A stretch of 64,000 nt of DNA, taken from contig DATBGO010000068.1 of NCBI GenBank assembly GCA_036558005.1, forward strand, positions 1-64,000, given 5' to 3'. The notes under the pieces were generated by a model. It had not been told where the DNA came from. It saw only the letters and a program-made list of their open reading frames with translations, and ran no database searches. Below, in pieces: positions 44,620 through 52,584 of this stretch. The position numbers and the translations under genes were made by a program. This DNA comes from DATBGO01 sp036558005 (lineage in GTDB: Bacteria > Actinomycetota > Actinomycetes > Streptosporangiales > Streptosporangiaceae). Within the stretch, counting starts at the first letter, position 1; each line of letters begins with the position of its first letter.

Positions 44620-45408
44620 ATGACCCGCCGTCCCGTCCCGCCCAGCGCCGTCCCTGGCATCCCCGAGGCGACCGTGGCCCGCCTCCCGATCTACCTGCGG
44701 GCCCTGTACGCGCTCGCCGACCGCGAGGTCGCCACGGTGTCCAGCGAGGAGCTCGCCGCAGCGGCCGGGGTGAACTCCGCCAAGCTCCGCAAGGACCTGT
44801 CGCACCTGGGCTCCTACGGAACCAGGGGGGTCGGCTACGACGTCGAGTACCTGGTGTATCAGGTGTCGCGCGAACTCGGGCTGACCCAGGACTGGCCGGT
44901 CGTGATCGTCGGCGCGGGCAACCTGGGCCGCGCGCTGGCCAACTACGGCGGGTTCGTCTCCCGCGGGTTCCGGATCGCGGCGCTGCTCGATTCTGACCCC
45001 GAGGTGGTCGGGACCCAGATCGCCCGGCACGTGGTCCGGCACGCGGACGAGATCGAGGCGGTGGTGACCGGGGACGGGGTGTCGATCGGCGTGATCGCCA
45101 CGCCGGCCGCGGCCGCGCAGGCCGTCTGCGACCGGCTGATCGCCGCGGGGGTGACCAGCATCCTCAACTTCGCGCCGGTTGTCCTCGACGTGCCATCGGG
45201 CGTCGATGTGCGTAAGGTCGATCTGTCGATCGAGTTGCAGATACTCGCGTTCCACGCCCAGCGGCGGGCCGTGCTGCAGGTCGCCGGGAACGGTAACTGG
45301 CCGCAGCAGCAGGCCGCGCCGCCCGGCGGGGCCGGGCCGGCCGGGCCCGGCCAGGTGCCGCGGCCCGACGGCGAGCCGGGGGTGGAGGCGCAGGCGGTAG
45401 CAAGATGA
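44620..45408 (+). CDS. rex: Redox-sensing transcriptional repressor Rex
   Basis: A 262-residue repressor. An N-terminal winged helix is followed by a Rossmann domain that starts Val-Ile-Val-Gly-Ala-Gly-Asn-Leu-Gly-Arg-Ala-Leu. The recognition part Val-Asn-Ser-Ala-Lys-Leu-Arg-Lys-Asp-Leu-Ser-His-Leu-Gly and the Gly-Thr-Arg-Gly-Val-Gly-Tyr wing are Rex signatures. It senses NADH/NAD+ and controls respiratory and haem genes. ATG 44620 has AGGAG upstream; a longer frame from 44521 would start inside the operator and is rejected. Its stop overlaps hemA by 4 bp. The last 30 residues are a Gly/Pro/Gln-rich tail. Confidence 0.94.
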   Translation: MTRRPVPPSAVPGIPEATVARLPIYLRALYALADREVATVSSEELAAAAGVNSAKLRKDLSHLGSYGTRGVGYDVEYLVYQVSRELGLTQDWPVVIVGAGNLGRALANYGGFVSRGFRIAALLDSDPEVVGTQIARHVVRHADEIEAVVTGDGVSIGVIATPAAAAQAVCDRLIAAGVTSILNFAPVVLDVPSGVDVRKVDLSIELQILAFHAQRRAVLQVAGNGNWPQQQAAPPGGAGPAGPGQVPRPDGEPGVEAQAVAR

Positions 45409-46784
45409 GCGTGCTCGTGGTAGGCCTCAGTCACAAGAGCGCGCCGGTAGCCACCCTGGAACGGGCCGCGGTGACCGGCGACGCGCTCGGCAAGCTGCTC
45501 GGCGACGTCTTCAGCTCGGCCGACATCGCCGGCTCGATGGTGGTCAGCAGCTGCAACCGGGTCGAGGTGTACGCGGAGGTCGGCAAGTTCCACGGCGGGG
45601 TGGCCGCGATCTGCGAGCTGCTGGCCCGGCACGCCGCGATCCCGCTGGCCGAGCTCACCCCGCACCTGTACGTGCACTACGAGGACCGGGCCATCCAGCA
45701 CCTGCTGACCGTCACCTGCGGGCTGGACTCCATGGTGACCGGCGAGAGCCAGATCCTCGGCCAGGTCCGCCAGGCGATCAAGCTGGCCCGCGACCACGGC
45801 ACGCTCGGCCGGGCGCTGGCTGACCTGGGCTCGGTGGCGCTGCGGGCCGGCAAGCGGGCGCACGCGGAGACCGGGATCGACCGGGCCGGGGCAAGCCTGG
45901 TCAGCGTCGGCTTCACCACCGCGGCGCAGCGGCTGCCCAGCCAGGCCATGGCCGCGGGCCAGGCGGGCGTGCTGGCGGGCCTGTCGGTGCTGGTGGTCGG
46001 GGCCGGGTCGATGAGCTCGCTGGCCGCCGCGACGGCGTCCCGGCTGGGCGCGGACCGGGTCATCGTCGCCAACCGGACCAGGGCCAGGGCGCAGCGGCTG
46101 GCCGCGTCGGTCGGCGGCACGGCGGCCGAGCTGGACCGGCTGCCCGCGGAGCTGGCCGCCGCCGACCTGGTGGTGTCGTGCACCGGCGCGGCCGGGCACG
46201 TGATCAGCGCGGACGCGGTCACCGCCGGGCTGGCGGCGCGGGCGCCCGGCCGGGCGCCGCTGGTGCTGGTCGACCTCGCGCTGCCGCGCGACGTCGACCC
46301 GGCCGCTGCCGCGCTGCCCGGGGTCAGCGTCATCGACCTGGAGGCGCTCGCCGGCGCCGCCGCCAGCGGCGTGACCGGGGCCACGGCCAGCGAGGACGAC
46401 GTCGCCGCGGTCCGCCAGATCATCGCCGAGGAATTCGCCGCGCACGCGTCCGCGGACCGGGCCGCCCGGGTCGCGCCGACGGTCGTGGCGCTGCGGGCCA
46501 AGGCCGCCGGGGTCGTCGACGCCGAGCTGGCCAGGCTGGAGGGCCGGGTACCCGGCCTGGAGGCGCGGGCCCGGGGCGAGATCGCCCAGGCAATGCGAAG
46601 AATCGCCGACAAGCTGCTGCATGCGCCCACGGTGCGGGTAAAAGAGCTGGCAGGATCGCCGGATGGGGACTCATATGAGACAGCCCTGCGGGTGCTGTTC
46701 GACCTCGACCAGGACGCCGTGCAGGCGGTGACGCGCGCCGACGCCGGGCTGCTGCCCGGGCCGGCCAGGAAGAGCACGCCATGA
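45405..46784 (+). CDS. hemA: Glutamyl-tRNA reductase
   Basis: A 459-residue enzyme. The catalytic Cys is in Val-Val-Ser-Ser-Cys-Asn-Arg-Val-Glu-Val-Tyr. The NADPH site is Val-Leu-Val-Val-Gly-Ala-Gly-Ser-Met. Thr-Gly-Glu-Ser-Gln-Ile-Leu-Gly-Gln-Val is also diagnostic, and a C-terminal dimerisation helix region is present. It reduces Glu-tRNA to glutamate-1-semialdehyde, the first committed step of tetrapyrrole synthesis by the C5 route. The start shares ATGA with rex and the stop shares ATGA with hemC, so rex-hemA-hemC-hemD is one translational chain under Rex control. Confidence 0.95.
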   Translation: MSVLVVGLSHKSAPVATLERAAVTGDALGKLLGDVFSSADIAGSMVVSSCNRVEVYAEVGKFHGGVAAICELLARHAAIPLAELTPHLYVHYEDRAIQHLLTVTCGLDSMVTGESQILGQVRQAIKLARDHGTLGRALADLGSVALRAGKRAHAETGIDRAGASLVSVGFTTAAQRLPSQAMAAGQAGVLAGLSVLVVGAGSMSSLAAATASRLGADRVIVANRTRARAQRLAASVGGTAAELDRLPAELAAADLVVSCTGAAGHVISADAVTAGLAARAPGRAPLVLVDLALPRDVDPAAAALPGVSVIDLEALAGAAASGVTGATASEDDVAAVRQIIAEEFAAHASADRAARVAPTVVALRAKAAGVVDAELARLEGRVPGLEARARGEIAQAMRRIADKLLHAPTVRVKELAGSPDGDSYETALRVLFDLDQDAVQAVTRADAGLLPGPARKSTP

Positions 46785-47743
46785 GCGCAGCGCCGCTGCG
46801 GCTGGGCACCCGCAAGAGCCCGATGGCCATCGCGCAGTCCCGGCAGGTCGCCCGGATCATCACCGAGCGGGCCGGCTGCCAGGTCGAGCTGGCCCTGGTC
46901 ACCACCTTCGGTGACGTGAGCCGCGCCGAGCTGACTCAGATCGGCGGGACCGGCGTGTTCGTCAGCGCGCTGCGGGCCAGCCTGCTGGCCGGCGACATCG
47001 ACTTCGCGGTGCACTCGCTGAAGGACCTGCCCGCGGTGGACGCCGACGGGATCACGCTGGCCGCGGTGGCGGCCAGGGACGACCCCAGGGACGCGCTGTC
47101 CGCCAGGGACGGCGTCAAGCTCGCTGACCTGCCCGCCGGGTCACGGATCGGCACCGGGTCGCCGCGCCGGGCGGCCCAGCTGCTGCTGCTGCGGCCCGAC
47201 ATCCGCCCGGTCCCGGTGCGGGGCAACGCCGGGACCAGGCTGGCCAAGATCACCAGCGGGGACGTGGACGCGGTGGTCCTGGCCTACGCCGGGCTGGCCA
47301 GGATCGGCCGCCTGGACGCGGTCAGCCAGGTCTTCGAGCCAGAGGAGATGCTGCCGGCCCCGGGGCAGGGCGCGCTGGCAGTCGAGTGCCTGGCCGGGCG
47401 GGAGGCCCTGGCCGAGCTACTGGCCTGCGCGGACGATCCGGCGAGCCGCGCGGCCACCACGGCGGAACGCGCCGTGCTCCGCGGGCTGCAGGCAGGCTGC
47501 AGCGCGCCGGTCGGAGCGTATGCTGCCGGGACTGATGAATTGCGGCTGTGCGCGATCGTCGCCGCGGCCGACGGGGGGAAGGCGCTGCGGGCGAGCGCGA
47601 GCGGCCCGGCGCGGGAGGCTGACCGCCTCGGCGCCGACGTCGCCGCTGAGCTGCTCCGGGACGGCGCGGGAAGGTATACGGCGATGTCCGCTGGCCAGAT
47701 CAGCACTGGACAACACATCAGCACTGGGGACGATAACGCATGA
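46781..47743 (+). CDS. hemC: Porphobilinogen deaminase (hydroxymethylbilane synthase)
   Basis: A 320-residue enzyme. It has Leu-Gly-Thr-Arg-Lys-Ser-Pro-Met-Ala near the start, Val-His-Ser-Leu-Lys-Asp-Leu-Pro, Gly-Ser-Pro-Arg-Arg and Arg-Gly-Asn-Ala-Gly-Thr-Arg. The dipyrromethane-cofactor Cys is in Leu-Gln-Ala-Gly-Cys-Ser-Ala-Pro-Val. It joins four porphobilinogens into hydroxymethylbilane. It overlaps hemA and hemD by 4 bp at each end. Confidence 0.95.
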   Translation: MSAAPLRLGTRKSPMAIAQSRQVARIITERAGCQVELALVTTFGDVSRAELTQIGGTGVFVSALRASLLAGDIDFAVHSLKDLPAVDADGITLAAVAARDDPRDALSARDGVKLADLPAGSRIGTGSPRRAAQLLLLRPDIRPVPVRGNAGTRLAKITSGDVDAVVLAYAGLARIGRLDAVSQVFEPEEMLPAPGQGALAVECLAGREALAELLACADDPASRAATTAERAVLRGLQAGCSAPVGAYAAGTDELRLCAIVAAADGGKALRASASGPAREADRLGADVAAELLRDGAGRYTAMSAGQISTGQHISTGDDNA

Positions 47744-49371
47744 ATCCCAGGCCCGTGACGGATAAATCAGACAGCAAGACGGCACCTGGCGCCGTGACGG
47801 CGGCCGCCGCGGGCAGCGGGCTGGTCGCGTTCGCGGGCGCCGGGCCAGGAGACGCCAGCCTGCTCACGGTGCGCGCGGCGACCCTGCTGGCCCAGGCTGA
47901 CCTGGTCGTGGCCGGCCCGGAGCTAGCCGGGAAGCTGGACCACCTGGTGCCGCCGGAGACCGGGGTGACCGGCGCGGACGCGCTCGCCCAGGACCCCAAG
48001 CTGCTGATCAAGGCGGCGAAGGCGGGGAAGCTGGCGGTCCGGGTGCTGCCCGGTGACCCGCTGCTGTCGGGCCTCGCGATCGCCGAGGCGTCGGCGTGCG
48101 CCAAGGCCGGCGTCGCGTTCGAGATCGTGCCGGGCGTGCCGGCCGCGACCGGAGTGCCCGCCTACGCCGGCATCCCGCTGGCCGCCGATGCCAGCGGCGA
48201 GGTCAGGATCGTGCACGCCGCCGAGGTGAGCCAGATCACGGCCGGCCCGGGCAGCCTGGTCATCCTTGGCGCCGAGAGCGGGCCTGCCGACCTGGCCAAG
48301 ATGCTGATGGCAGCCGGCTGGCCGGACACCGCGCCGTTCGCCATCACCTGGAACGGCACCACCACCGACCAGCACACCGTCGTGTGCTCGCTGGGCTCGG
48401 TGTCGGCCGACCTGAAGGCGGCCGGGGTCAGCCTGCTCACCGTGCACGGGCCCGCGGTCGCGGTGGTCGGCGACGGCGTCGCCGCGCACCGCTCGCTGTC
48501 CTGGTTCGAGACCAAGCCGCTGTTCGGCTGGCGGGTCCTGGTGCCGCGGACCAAGGAGCAGGCCGGGCAGGTCTGCGACCGGCTGCGGTCCCGCGGCGCG
48601 GTGCCCGAGCAGGTGCCGACGATAGCGGTGGAGCCGCCGCGGACCCCGCAGCAGATGGAGCGCGCGGTCAAGGGCCTGGTCACCGGCCGGTACCAGTGGA
48701 TCGCGTTCACCTCGGCCAATGCCGTGCGCGCGGTGCGGGAGAAACTCGAAGAGTACGGCCTGGACGCGCGCGCGTTCGCCGGGGTCAAGGTCGCCTCGGT
48801 GGGCGAGCAGACCGCGCGGGCGCTGCGCGACTTCGGCATCGCGGCCGACCTGGTGCCCGAGGGCGAGCAGTCGGCCGAGGGCCTGGCTGACTCCTGGCCG
48901 CCCTACGACGACGTGCTCGACCCGATCAACCGGGTGCTGCTGCCGCGCGCCGACATCGCGACCGAGACCCTGGTGGCCAGGCTGACCAGCCTGGGCTGGG
49001 AGGCCGAGGACGTGACCGCCTACCGCACGGTCCGGGCCGCGCCGCCGCCCGCGCCGGTGCGCGAGGCGATCAAGGGCGGCGGCTTCGACGCGGTGCTGTT
49101 CACCTCGTCCTCGACCGTGCGGAACCTGATCGGGATCGCGGGCAAGCCGCACGCGGTGACCGTGATCGCGGTGATCGGGCCGCAGACCGCGAAGACCGCC
49201 GCCGAGTACGGGCTGCGGGTAGACGTGACGGCGCCGCGGCCGTCGGTCGACGCGCTCGTCGACGCGCTCGCCGAGTACGGCGCCGGGCTGCGGGACGCCG
49301 CGGCCGCGGCCGGGGAGCCGGTGCGCAAGCCCAGCGAGCGCCGCCGGGGTGCCCGCCGCCGGATCAGGTAG
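47740..49371 (+). CDS. hemD: Uroporphyrinogen-III synthase fused to a SUMT-like methylase domain
   Basis: A 543-residue two-domain protein. Residues about 20-250 follow the uroporphyrinogen-III/precorrin methylase fold: Gly-Ala-Gly-Pro-Gly-Asp-Ala-Ser-Leu-Leu-Thr, then Leu-Pro-Gly-Asp-Pro-Leu-Leu, then Val-Pro-Gly-Val-Pro-Ala-Ala. The second motif lacks the Phe-x-x-Arg-Gly-Gly-Glu stretch of active SUMTs, so methylase activity is doubtful. Residues about 255-520 are HemD, with Val-Leu-Val-Pro-Arg-Thr-Lys-Glu-Gln and Phe-Thr-Ser-Ser-Ser-Thr-Val-Arg-Asn. HemD closes hydroxymethylbilane into uroporphyrinogen III. The fused form is usual in actinobacteria. Confidence 0.92.
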   Translation: MNPRPVTDKSDSKTAPGAVTAAAAGSGLVAFAGAGPGDASLLTVRAATLLAQADLVVAGPELAGKLDHLVPPETGVTGADALAQDPKLLIKAAKAGKLAVRVLPGDPLLSGLAIAEASACAKAGVAFEIVPGVPAATGVPAYAGIPLAADASGEVRIVHAAEVSQITAGPGSLVILGAESGPADLAKMLMAAGWPDTAPFAITWNGTTTDQHTVVCSLGSVSADLKAAGVSLLTVHGPAVAVVGDGVAAHRSLSWFETKPLFGWRVLVPRTKEQAGQVCDRLRSRGAVPEQVPTIAVEPPRTPQQMERAVKGLVTGRYQWIAFTSANAVRAVREKLEEYGLDARAFAGVKVASVGEQTARALRDFGIAADLVPEGEQSAEGLADSWPPYDDVLDPINRVLLPRADIATETLVARLTSLGWEAEDVTAYRTVRAAPPPAPVREAIKGGGFDAVLFTSSSTVRNLIGIAGKPHAVTVIAVIGPQTAKTAAEYGLRVDVTAPRPSVDALVDALAEYGAGLRDAAAAAGEPVRKPSERRRGARRRIR

Positions 49372-49426
49372 GCGGCGGGCCGGCGCGCGCCGCGCTGGCC
49401 GCGCCCGAGCTGGCAGGAGGCCAGAG

Positions 49427-50413
49427 ATGACCGCTGAGTTCCCGGTGGCGCGGCCGCGCAGGCTGCGCCGCAGCGCGCCGCTGCGGCGGCTGGTGGCCCA
49501 GGTCAGGGTCGGGCCCTCGGACCTGGTGCTGCCGCTGTTCGTCAAGGAGGGAATCAGCGAGCCGCAGCCGGTGCCCTCGATGCCCGGGGTGGTCCAGCAC
49601 ACCAGGGACAGCCTGCGCAAGGCCGCCGCCGAGGCGGTGGAGGCCGGGGTCGGCGGGCTGATCCTGTTCGGCATCCCCGCGGTCAAGGACGCGCGCGGGT
49701 CGGCCGCCGACGACCCGGCCGGGATCGTCCAGCTGGCGCTGCGCGACCTTGCCGCCGAGGTCGGCCCGGCCACCGTGCTGATGGCCGACCTGTGCCTGGA
49801 CGAGTACACCGACCACGGGCACTGCGGCCTGCTCACCGCGGCGGGCGAGGTGGACAACGACGCGACGCTGGAACGGTACGCGGCCATCGCGGTCGCCCAG
49901 GCACGGGCCGGGGCGCACGTGGTGGCGCCCAGCGGGATGATGGACGGCCAGGTCGGGGCCATCAGGTCGGCGCTGGACGGGGCAAGCTTCAGCGAGGTCG
50001 CGGTCTGCGCCTACTCGGCGAAGTACGCCTCGGCGTTCTACGGGCCGTTCCGGGACGCGGCCGAGTGCGCGCCGCAGTTCGGCGACCGGGCCGGCTACCA
50101 GCAGGACCCGGCGGGCTCGGGCGAGGCGGTCCGCGAGGTGCTGCTCGACGTGGCCGAGGGCGCCGACATCGTGATGGTCAAGCCGGCCCTGCCCTACCTG
50201 GACGTGATCAGCCAGGTCGCCGCCGCGGTGCGGCTGCCGGTGGCCGCCTACCAGGTCAGCGGCGAGTACGCGATGGTGGAGGCGGCGGCCGCGAACGGCT
50301 GGCTGGACCGCGACAAGGCGATCATGGAGACGCTGACCGGGATCCGGCGGGCCGGCGCGGACATCATCCTGACCTACTGGGCTGCCGAGGTGGCCAGCCG
50401 GCTGGCGCGGTAA
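49427..50413 (+). CDS. hemB: Delta-aminolevulinic acid dehydratase (porphobilinogen synthase)
   Basis: A 328-residue enzyme. The two active-site Lys are in Ala-Lys-Tyr-Ala-Ser and Met-Val-Lys-Pro-Ala-Leu-Pro-Tyr. The metal-site segment reads Asp-Leu-Cys-Leu-Asp-Glu-Tyr-Thr-Asp-His-Gly-His-Cys-Gly, where an Asp stands in place of one of the zinc Cys ligands, which points to the Mg-responsive class. It condenses two aminolevulinates to porphobilinogen. ATG 49427 has AGGAGG upstream. It lies 55 bp after hemD and is followed by a clear hairpin. Confidence 0.95.
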   Translation: MTAEFPVARPRRLRRSAPLRRLVAQVRVGPSDLVLPLFVKEGISEPQPVPSMPGVVQHTRDSLRKAAAEAVEAGVGGLILFGIPAVKDARGSAADDPAGIVQLALRDLAAEVGPATVLMADLCLDEYTDHGHCGLLTAAGEVDNDATLERYAAIAVAQARAGAHVVAPSGMMDGQVGAIRSALDGASFSEVAVCAYSAKYASAFYGPFRDAAECAPQFGDRAGYQQDPAGSGEAVREVLLDVAEGADIVMVKPALPYLDVISQVAAAVRLPVAAYQVSGEYAMVEAAAANGWLDRDKAIMETLTGIRRAGADIILTYWAAEVASRLAR

Positions 50414-50416
50414 CGG

Positions 50417-50442
50417 CCCGGCTCAGCCGGCCCTGAGCCGGG
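50417..50442 (+). terminator. Hairpin terminator after hemB
   Basis: CCCGGCTCA (50417-50425) pairs perfectly with TGAGCCGGG (50434-50442) over an 8-nt loop, starting 4 bp after the hemB stop. Confidence 0.6.
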
Positions 50443-50536
50443 AGCCGATAGGGTGGGCAGCACACCTTGCTGACGGGCCGCGGGCATTCCGCCGGCCCGG
50501 ATCCGGCATTGGCAGAGCGGCGAGCGGGAGTGGCCT

Positions 50537-51202
50537 ATGGTCGAGGCGGTGCTGCGGTCCAGGCGCCGCAGGGCCGGGGAGCGGATGGCGGTGGCGGCGG
50601 CCGGCTACGCGGCCATCGGCTGGCCGGTCTGCGCGGGCGCCTACCCGCCGGGCCGGCCGCACCGGGCCGGGGAGACCAGCCGCAGCTGCAGCTGCGACCG
50701 GATCGGCTGCCCGGCTCCTGGCGCGCACCCGCTGTCGCCAGCCTGGCAGCTGCAGGCGAGCGCGGACTCGCTGCGGGTCGCGCGGCAGTGGGCGGCCTGC
50801 CCGGAGGCGAACGTCGTACTGGTCACCGGCCGGGTGTTCGACGTGCTGGACGTGCCCGCCGAGGCCGGGCTGGCGGCGCTGGAGGCGATGCGCCGGGCCG
50901 GGGTCCAGCCGGGCCCGGTCGCGCTCAGCGCCGGGAACCGGGCGCTGTTCTTCGTCGCCAGCCGCGGCGCGCCCGAGGACGAGAACGAATGGTGGTCGTG
51001 TCATCTTGACTGTGAACCGGAAATGGTCGCCCAGGTGAGCGGGCTGCGCTGGCACTGCAGGGACAGCTACGTGCTCGCCCCGCCGTCCCGGTTCGGCCCG
51101 GCCGCGGCCGCGCAGTGGCTGCGCCAGCCGCGGCGCCAGCCGCTGCCCGACGGGGTGCGGCTGCTCGAGTACCTGGCCGACGCCTGCGGCGGGGAGCTGT
51201 GA
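50537..51202 (+). CDS. PrimPol-like (bifunctional DNA primase/polymerase N-terminal) protein
   Basis: A 221-residue protein with Ala-Ala-Ile-Gly-Trp-Pro-Val-Cys-Ala-Gly-Ala at the start, a Cys-Ser-Cys-Asp-Arg-Ile-Gly-Cys motif that looks like a small metal site, then Ala-Cys-Pro-Glu-Ala-Asn-Val-Val-Leu-Val-Thr-Gly and Phe-Asp-Val-Leu-Asp-Val-Pro. The match is to the archaeo-eukaryotic primase/polymerase N-domain family. Actinobacteria keep one such gene between hemB and hemL; its role there is unexplained. The usual Asp-x-Asp pair appears as Phe-Asp-Val-Leu-Asp, so catalytic activity is uncertain. It overlaps hemL by 4 bp (GTGA). Confidence 0.75.
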   Translation: MVEAVLRSRRRRAGERMAVAAAGYAAIGWPVCAGAYPPGRPHRAGETSRSCSCDRIGCPAPGAHPLSPAWQLQASADSLRVARQWAACPEANVVLVTGRVFDVLDVPAEAGLAALEAMRRAGVQPGPVALSAGNRALFFVASRGAPEDENEWWSCHLDCEPEMVAQVSGLRWHCRDSYVLAPPSRFGPAAAAQWLRQPRRQPLPDGVRLLEYLADACGGEL

Positions 51203-52500
51203 CCGGCGGGCGCGACGGCTCGGCCCGGCTGTTCGCCCGGGCCACCGGGGTGGTGCCCGGCGGGGTCAACTCGCCGGTCCGCGCGTTCGGCGCGGTCGGC
51301 GGGGTGCCGGTGTTCATGGCCTCAGGCCGCGGCCCGTACCTCACCGACGTGGACGGGCGCGAGTACGTCGACCTGGTCTGCTCCTGGGGGCCGATGATCC
51401 TCGGCCACGCACACCCGGCGGTGACCAGCGCGATCACGGCGGCGGCGGCCCGCGGCACCTCGTTCGGGACCGCGACCGCGGCCGAGGTCGAGCTGGCCGG
51501 GGAAATGACCGCCCGGGCCCCGGTGCAGATGGTCCGCCTGGTCAGTTCCGGCACCGAGGCCACCATGTCGGCGCTGCGGCTGGCCAGGGGCTGGACCGGG
51601 CGCAAGCTGGTGGTCAAGTTCGCCGGCTGCTACCACGGGCACGTGGACGCGCTGCTGGCCGCGGCCGGCTCGGGGGTTGCGACCTTCGGGCTGCCCGACT
51701 CACCCGGCGTGACCGGCGCCATCGCGGCCGACACCCTGGTGCTGCCCTACAACGACGCCGAGGCGGTCCGGCAGGCGTTCGCGGCGCACGGCCCCCAGAT
51801 CGCGTGCGTGATCACCGAGGCGTGCCCGGCGAACATGGGCGTGGTGCCGCCGTCGGCGGGCTTCAACCAGCTGCTGGCCGGGCTGTGCCAGGAGCACGGC
51901 GCGCTGCTGATCATGGATGAGGTGCTGACCGGGTTCCGGGTCACCAGGTCGGGCTGGTATGGCCGGGAAGGCGTCCCGGCGGACCTGATGACGTTCGGCA
52001 AGGTGATGGGCGGCGGGCTGCCCGCGGCCGCGTTCGGCGGGCGGGCCGAGATCATGGACCGGCTGGCGCCGGCCGGCCCGGTGTACCAGGCGGGCACGCT
52101 GTCGGGCAACCCGCTGGCGACCGCGGCGGGGCTGGCCACCCTCGCCGAGTGCACGCCGGAGGTGTACGCGCGGGTGGACGCGGCCGCCGCCGCCGTCGCC
52201 AAGCTGACGGCGGCCGCGCTCGGCGCGGCCGGGGTGCCGTTCCGGCTGCAGGAGGCCGGCAGCCTGTTCTCGTTCTTCCTGGGCGTGACCGGGCCGGTGC
52301 GCGACTTCGGCGAGGCGAAGGGCCAGTCGGCGCGGGCCTACGCGGCGTTCTTCCACGCCATGCTGGACCGCGGCGTGTACCTGCCGCCCTCGCCGTATGA
52401 GGCCTGGTTCCTGTCCGCCGCGCACGACGACGCGGCGATCGACCGGATCGCGGCGGCGCTGCCGGCCGCCGCCCGGGCCGCGGCCGCGGTGGCGGGCTGA
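51199..52500 (+). CDS. hemL: Glutamate-1-semialdehyde 2,1-aminomutase
   Basis: A 433-residue class III aminotransferase-type enzyme. The Pro-Gly-Gly-Val-Asn-Ser-Pro-Val-Arg-Ala start is typical of HemL. The PLP lysine is in Met-Thr-Phe-Gly-Lys-Val-Met-Gly-Gly-Gly. Other marks are Val-Ser-Ser-Gly-Thr-Glu-Ala-Thr-Met, Tyr-His-Gly-His and Met-Asp-Glu-Val. It turns glutamate-1-semialdehyde into 5-aminolevulinate, completing the C5 pathway with HemA. The GTG start overlaps the PrimPol-like gene by 4 bp. A 16-bp perfect hairpin follows. Confidence 0.95.
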   Translation: MTGGRDGSARLFARATGVVPGGVNSPVRAFGAVGGVPVFMASGRGPYLTDVDGREYVDLVCSWGPMILGHAHPAVTSAITAAAARGTSFGTATAAEVELAGEMTARAPVQMVRLVSSGTEATMSALRLARGWTGRKLVVKFAGCYHGHVDALLAAAGSGVATFGLPDSPGVTGAIAADTLVLPYNDAEAVRQAFAAHGPQIACVITEACPANMGVVPPSAGFNQLLAGLCQEHGALLIMDEVLTGFRVTRSGWYGREGVPADLMTFGKVMGGGLPAAAFGGRAEIMDRLAPAGPVYQAGTLSGNPLATAAGLATLAECTPEVYARVDAAAAAVAKLTAAALGAAGVPFRLQEAGSLFSFFLGVTGPVRDFGEAKGQSARAYAAFFHAMLDRGVYLPPSPYEAWFLSAAHDDAAIDRIAAALPAAARAAAAVAG

Positions 52501-52530
52501 CCGGGCCGGTCAACCCGGGCCTGGCGTAAA

Positions 52531-52568
52531 GGTGCCCCGGTCCCGCTGGCCGGCGGGACCGGGGCACC
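52531..52568. terminator. Strong terminator hairpin after hemL
   Basis: GGTGCCCCGGTCCCGC (52531-52546) is exactly complementary to 52553-52568 over a six-base loop. It lies between convergent genes and probably serves both strands. Confidence 0.85.
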
Positions 52569-52584
52569 CTCTCCCCCCGGGCGG

